From Casuarina equisetifolia (taxonomy: Eukaryota > Streptophyta > Magnoliopsida > Fagales > Casuarinaceae): 64,000 nucleotides of DNA. The translations under genes were made by a program, and so were the position numbers. This document shows positions 59,358-64,000 of this stretch, piece by piece; within the stretch, counting starts at the first letter, position 1; every line of letters begins with the position of its first letter. Where the stretch lies: the NCBI GenBank assembly GCA_028551475.1, contig CM052361.1, forward strand, positions 14,722,774 to 14,786,773, in the 5' to 3' direction. Below the pieces are notes generated by a model that searched no databases, was not told where the DNA came from, and was given only the letters and a program-made list of their open reading frames with translations.

Positions 59358-60849
59358 ACTGACATAAAACTTACCACTCTTAATGTCGAGAAGGCGATAC
59401 CCCTTTTTTTCCGAAAGGGTAACCCATGAAGATAGAAGGAATGAATCTATGACCAAATTTATCATGTTGGGTTAAGTGAGTTGCATAGCATAAACATCTA
59501 AATACTTAAAGATTATCAAGTATAGGAGGTTTCCCAAAGAGTTACTCATAAGGAGTTTGACCTTGAAGCACAGAGCTAGGAGTGCGATTAATTAAATGTG
59601 CTGCAGTTAAAAAACACTTACTCCAAAACCGAATGGGGTAATGAGCCTGAAAATGGAGTGCCTGAGCAACATTAAACAAGTGTCTATGTTTTCATTCCAC
59701 TACCCCATTTTTTTGGTGAGTGTAAAGGCAAGAACTTTCATGAATGACACCTTGAAAGGCAATAAATGATGTACATGAAGTACTGAAGAAATCTTGGGCA
59801 TTGTCTATGTTGATGCGTTTAATGGTGAGTCCAAATTGGGTGGTGACCATGGAGAAGAAGGATTCAAGATGAGGTAAGGTATTAGTCTTATGTTTCATGA
59901 GGAAGGTCCAAGTGGTACGAGTATAATCATCAACGATGGTAAGACAATAACGTGCACTAGAGTGGGAAGGGGTCTTGTAAGGGCCCTAAATGTCTACATG
60001 AATCAATTTAAATGCAATGGAGGTAGTCGTGGTCCTATTAGGGAACAGGGATTCAGAATGCTTAGCAAGGGGACATATGGAACATCCTTGAATGTCATGC
60101 AAAGAAGACTTGGAAAAATCATAAATATAACGCATTGCATTAATAGTTGGATGTCCAAGTCATTGATGTAAAATATTACAGGTAGTAAATGAAGGAGAAT
60201 AATTACTACAAATAGTATGCATCTACTTGGGTACAAAAAAATCTACTATAGGATGAAAGATGCTAGAGATAGATGCATCATTATCAAAATTAGACATAAG
60301 GAAGTAAAGACCATGCTTGATTTTGCCAATCCTAATCATTATCCCATTCCGCAAATCCTGAAACAAACAGAATTTGGAAAGCATGGTAATGGTACAGTTA
60401 TTATCTCGAGTATATTTAGTAGTAGATAACAAATTAGTAGTGAAAATAGGAGCATAAATGACACTATAGAGAAAGTACATGTCGTGCAAGGTAACTGAAC
60501 CAATATGTGTAATAGGGATGTGTTTGCCATTGGGTAATTTAATGATTTTAAATTCATGAATGCATGATTGAGGAGAAATTAAGCAATTAAAATTGCCTGT
60601 AATATGGTCACTAGCTCCTGAGTCTATACTTGCTATATAAGTAGTGGTCTATGAAGAGTTTGCAATAGAGGACTAAGCAGTGAAGTGTTATTGCTTCCTG
60701 AGGAATTTCATAATTTCTTTATGTTTATCCTTGGTAAGAACAGTGGGTTCATCAGAGTCATCGTCAGCTATGATACGATGGGCTGACTGGTGCTTCCCAG
60801 ATTTTCCTTTCCCTTTTTTTGGAGGAGCACCACCATGAAGTTTGTAGCA
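59358..60849 (-). pseudogene. copia protease to integrase region (broken)
   Basis: The integrase core shows KRINIDNAQDFFS (about 59827-59789) and a GVIHESSCLYTHQKNGVVE stretch (about 59748-59692). These correspond to the second catalytic Asp region and the catalytic Glu neighbourhood. Further upstream are decayed pre-integrase and protease stretches (60223-60560) with frame changes. Stops prevent translation. It belongs to the same polyprotein as the gag at 61499-62035. Confidence 0.75.
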
Positions 60850-62035
60850 CTAGGACTTTGGGTGGCCAATGAGGCCACAATGCCTACATTTGTTCAGTTG
60901 GTAGCAGTTGTCAATGTGGTGGCCTTTTCTGCCACAATGTTTGCAGCCTTCTAGGAAGGCTTGTAAATCTGATGAGCCTATATAGGCCTGAGAGGAAGGT
61001 GGGCCAGATATAGGAAAAAAAGGACTTGTGTGTAGGCCAACGAGCAAGAAGCCCGCGGGTCATGAGGCTGTTGCTAGAGCCCAGATGCGCACAAGTCATA
61101 ATAGGCATAGTTTAGGCCCTAGACAAAGGGGCTTGTAGGGCCAAGTGGCACGGGCCCATGCACGGACCCGTCGGGGCCTACCCAGAGCAAGCTCGACCCA
61201 TGCGACCCCTCTCCCAATGAAAGTTGTGAGAGGTTGCGCGAGATCGAGAATGTGGCTAATTTTGTCTGATCGCCGGACCTAGCTCGCTGGAAGGGCTTTT
61301 TGTCTCCGAAAATCATGGTGATGGCATTGGAAAGGGGCAGAATTGGCCAAGAATGCTTGATTTGGGACTAAGCGGTTGAAAAACGGTCATCTAGGTTGTT
61401 GAGCAACTGGGTAAGTTTGACGCTGTCCATGAATTTTTGAAAAGTGGGAATTCCACTAAGCTCCAGAACAAAATGGCTATGTATGAGTCATATTGGCTTC
61501 ACAAGCGTTCCAAGCGAAATACGAATTGGTCTATGGGCTCGCCATTTTGAGAAACAATGACTAAATTGCTTTGCACAATGGTGAGTTCCTGGGTACCCAC
61601 TCTTTGAAATGTTTTGCAAAGATGGACCCATACAGTGCAAGCATCAATCACATATGTGAAAGTGCAATAGATTTCAGGGGCTAAAGCGGTAAGAATCCAT
61701 GAAAGAATAATATTGTTACAACGTTTCCAAAAAGGGGAAATAGGAGATTCCGGGGAGGTTAGGGCATAGAAGGGTTGACGATGCCTTGTTTGTTCTTCCC
61801 ATTCAAGGCCATTTCCATATCGCGGTACCAAACTAGCGAAATTGTCTATGCTGGTGAGTTTTTCAAAGACTAATAGCACATCGGTTTGTTCACTAGGATG
61901 GAGAAAGAGGGCATGGCCAGGTGGAACTAGAGATTTGAGAAGAGGTGGGTCACCAAACTGACCACAAGTATGGCGGTAAGAGTGACATCGAAGTCTATGG
62001 CAGTGGTCACGCACAGGATTACAACTATCGGCCAT
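60850..62035 (-). pseudogene. gag: copia gag with zinc knuckles (broken)
   Basis: An open N-terminal frame (62035-61499, 178 codons) starts MADSCNPVRD. It contains HALFLHPSEQTDVLLVFEKL, the typical opening of copia gag (the Retrotran_gag family region), and FYALTSPESP and IILSWILTALAPEI, the capsid-like part. Further on, in another frame, lie CKHCGRKGHHIDNCYQL (about 60945-60895, a CX2CX4HX4C zinc knuckle) and a second partial knuckle CRHCGLIGH (about 60885-60859). A stop and frame changes separate the two parts near 61119-61499. Gag would coat the element's RNA; here it is a relic. Confidence 0.82.
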
Positions 62036-62159
62036 GGGAAAGGGGTGAATAGGAGGTGTTTGATGAAATGTCTAAGAGAAGAACAGTGGGGAAAGAAGGT
62101 GGAGAAAAGGTCTAAAAAGTGCAGAAATGTGAGGAATCACAGGACAAAGGAAATACCTG

Positions 62160-62171
62160 GCTTTGATACCA
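62160..62171 (-). other. copia primer-binding site
   Basis: Minus-strand TGGTATCAAAGC abuts the LTR end directly; it matches the initiator tRNA-Met site with one difference. Confidence 0.85.
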
Positions 62172-62394
62172 TGTCAAGAATGAAGGTTTGGTTGAAAATC
62201 TTAAAATAGCTTTCATTGAAAATCTAACTCATGTACATGAATATGAGAAGCAAGCTTGTGTTCTACTCTAAATAACATGTACAACAACCTAATATAGCAA
62301 AGAATAGAATGAATAAATCTATCTACATGTGGGCCTCAATGGGCTTATACAACTATGGACTATTACTGTTCATAGACAACAATTACTTTCAATA
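62172..62394 (-). repeat. copia 5' LTR
   Basis: 223 bp, partner of 54563-54785, about 21 differences. Followed on the plus strand by GTAAA, the partner of GTAGA at 54558-54562. Confidence 0.9.
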
Positions 62395-62399
62395 GTAAA

Positions 62400-63224
62400 G
62401 ACAAGAGGTTTGTTAGTGAAGATGGCCAAAATTGTAGAGTTGATGAGCCAAAATATCTCGTGCTTGCACATAGATTTGAGAGAACTACGCATGGATTTGA
62501 GAAAGGTGGAAGCTGCTTAGGTCCATGTTGAAAGGAAGGAGGTGGAGGTTAGAGAGTCAAAAGTGGAAGTTTTGACTTAAAAACCTCCAAATTTGGCTGA
62601 TCTTAAGATACATTTGGAGGAACCAAAGGAGAGGTAGGAATGGCTTCCGTCCTTCAAATTGCTTCGGCAAGCAACAACATGGTGTGTGGGAGGCCACACC
62701 AAGGCAAGCATTCCAACAAAATTCCCCAGCCTTGTCGTCTAAATCAGCCATGACGGGGAAGCATTGGCTTAGGAGTCACTTTCCGGTTTTGGTTGGGTCC
62801 TTAAGGAGGAAGGATGACACTTTAGCCTAAGATTGAAGGAGTGCAGCGGGGAAGAGGCAGAAAACGAGTTATGGGTGAGAAGCAATAGAACCTTCGGTTA
62901 GGGGATTTAAGTAGTAAGGCGCAGAGTGGGAATCCACATGCTGACCATAGAGAATGATTGTCACCTGATCTACTTGATGGGCCAATCACTAGAAAATTCT
63001 TTAGTGACCAAGGGTAACCACTAAAACATCGCCACAAAAAGATTGAGCGTATTCTGTGGATTTTCTTTTATGTCCTTTAAGTCTTATGGGACTATATGTT
63101 TTTTTTTTTTGGGACCTTTGTTAGTTTGCTTTTGTTTGGATCTTAGCTGTTTTGGGCTAAGTTAGGTTTGCATTTCTTTATTTATTTTTAGTTACTAGCT
63201 TTCTTTTAAATTTGAAAAACTTAA
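62400..63224 (+). mobile_element. Interior of the old short-LTR element
   Basis: Continues the host element after the copia. Weakly gag-like plus-strand text (to about 62760) is followed by non-coding sequence. No RT, integrase or protease was seen. Confidence 0.4.
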
Positions 63225-63539
63225 GGGTAAACATTTTTTAAAAAGGAATACTATATTATGAGTTTATAAGATTGGTTAGGTAGTATTAAGCTTAAGGCCA
63301 TATATTATGTGTATAAATAGGGGACAAAGGGAATTTTGTAAGGTCCTTAGTTGATGAATGAATTGGAATTGTCTCCTGGTTGTATTGCGTATGATGTTGG
63401 AGGTTGATCTCCCTCAAATGGGGCTGTTGAGGTATGTGTCCCCTTTAAATGAGACTAGACGTTCAAATCTGCTTTTGATAATATACTATTCTAGCCAAAA
63501 TTCAACCGTCATGCTGCCCTTACTAGGTGTGCCAAATCA

Positions 63540-64000
63540 TATAGGTAACATTCAGCTTTCTCTTTCATGCACACCTGCACGAACAACAAAAGAATGAATA
63601 AAAAAAAAAACAGCCTTCTCTCACCTTCTTTACTCCTCTCTTAATGGCTAATTTTTAATGTAAAGCTAACATTTTCAATGGGAAAATTAGAGGTTGACAA
63701 GATGCAAAGCTACATTTTTTTTTCTCTTTAATGTGCCTTGTGGTGGATAGATTCTTAGCAATGGCAACAAATTCCCTCTTTCTTCATACAAACACTTGAT
63801 CAATTCCTACAATCTTATGGTTAAAACACTCCTAGGAGAATCATGGCTTGATCTATCATGTTTTCCTCAATTTTAATTGCATGTAGAGATTGTATTTTAA
63901 GATTGAAGCTCATGGGTATTGTTCACGTGCATTGTTCACATAGCTTTATAAATCTAAGAGTTTGAGCTTTTTTTTTTTTTTAATGTAAATAGATTGATTC
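63540..64000. other. No gene seen
   Basis: AT-rich sequence with poly-A/T runs (63599-63611, 63969-63982). Nothing recognised. Confidence 0.5.

Larger units (their letters stand above)
54563..62394 (-). mobile_element. Ty1/copia retrotransposon with 223-bp LTRs, nested twice
   Basis: A complete element on the minus strand: 5' LTR 62394-62172, primer site 62171-62160 (TGGTATCAAAGC, initiator-Met type), gag, zinc knuckles, integrase, RT, RNase H, purine tract (about 54786-54800) and 3' LTR 54785-54563. Flanks GTAGA (54558-54562) and GTAAA (62395-62399) form a one-mismatch duplication. The LTRs differ at about 21 of 223 positions (~9%), so it is much older than the chromovirus. Two insertions split it: a SIRE-like LTR (56464 to ~58100) between integrase and RT, and a solo Tat/Athila-type LTR (58283-59352) within the integrase C-terminal part. 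Confidence 0.9.
52477..63539 (+). mobile_element. Old short-LTR retroelement, host of nested insertions
   Basis: Matching LTR segments lie on both sides: about 52477-52689 plus 54349-54460 at left, and about 63225-63539 at right. They share 'atgtatattatgt.tataaat' (with its TATA-like box), 'gaggttgatc', 'gaggcatgt' and 'gcccttacta'-type landmarks. A primer-site-like TGGTACCAGAATGG begins at 54464. The interior (54464-54562, 62395 onward) has weakly gag-like, coiled-coil-like text (LRELRMDLRKVE near 62473-62510) and no pol. It was split by a solo LTR at 52690 and by a copia element at 54563. The outer ends are approximate and no target duplication was identified. Confidence 0.5.

Noticed and set aside
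1-64000. tRNA, rRNA or small RNA genes
   Set aside because: Initiator-Met-like motifs were all explained as retroelement primer sites; no cloverleaf or rRNA sequence was recognised by eye.

Overview
This is about 64 kb of AT-rich plant nuclear DNA, almost certainly from a eudicot. It holds plant-type LTR retrotransposons of both superfamilies, a chloroplast ycf2 insertion, and one intact gene that resembles plant VAPYRIN. The species cannot be named from the sequence. Most of the window is a graveyard of nested LTR elements of different ages; I see no bacterial, viral or CRISPR features.

Layout. (1) 1-9061: an old SIRE-like Ty1/copia element on the + strand. Its 5' part is replaced by an antisense SIRE-like LTR (1-974). 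A solo LTR (1342-3020, duplication TAACA) splits its pol, and a solo Tat/Athila-type LTR (6781-8395, duplication ATTAT) sits in its 3' LTR. (2) 9360-9800: a collapsed copia relic. (3) 11702-17109: R1, an LTR element with a primer-binding site and polypurine tract but no recognisable protein domains. (4) 17110-22197: gene-free, mostly low-copy DNA with short repeats and a TGACG palindrome. (5) 22198-37723: R2, a second R-family copy with a perfect GAAAG duplication. R2 holds a solo LTR and a chloroplast ycf2 fragment; that fragment was split by a pol-deleted Tat/Athila element (27064-35538, duplication ATTTT), which itself holds another solo LTR.

(6) 38173-43863: a recent Ty3/gypsy chromovirus. 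Its LTRs are about 99% identical and its gag-pol is still readable, but it carries several stops and two frameshifts. It is bracketed by 132-bp direct repeats instead of the usual 5-bp duplication. (7) 45154-46767, minus strand: the only convincing host gene, a 537-residue MSP-ankyrin protein of the VAPYRIN type. (8) 46768-52476: intergenic DNA with a copia remnant and two copies of a low-copy segment. (9) about 52477-63539: an old short-LTR element split by a solo Tat/Athila-type LTR (52690-54348, near-duplication GTATT/GTATC) and by an antisense copia element (54563-62394, duplication GTAGA/GTAAA). The copia is in turn split by a SIRE-like LTR and a solo Tat/Athila-type LTR (58283-59352, duplication TCACG).

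The protein-coding relics do not work together. What the window mainly records is insertion order, and target-site duplications allow that order to be read at most junctions.
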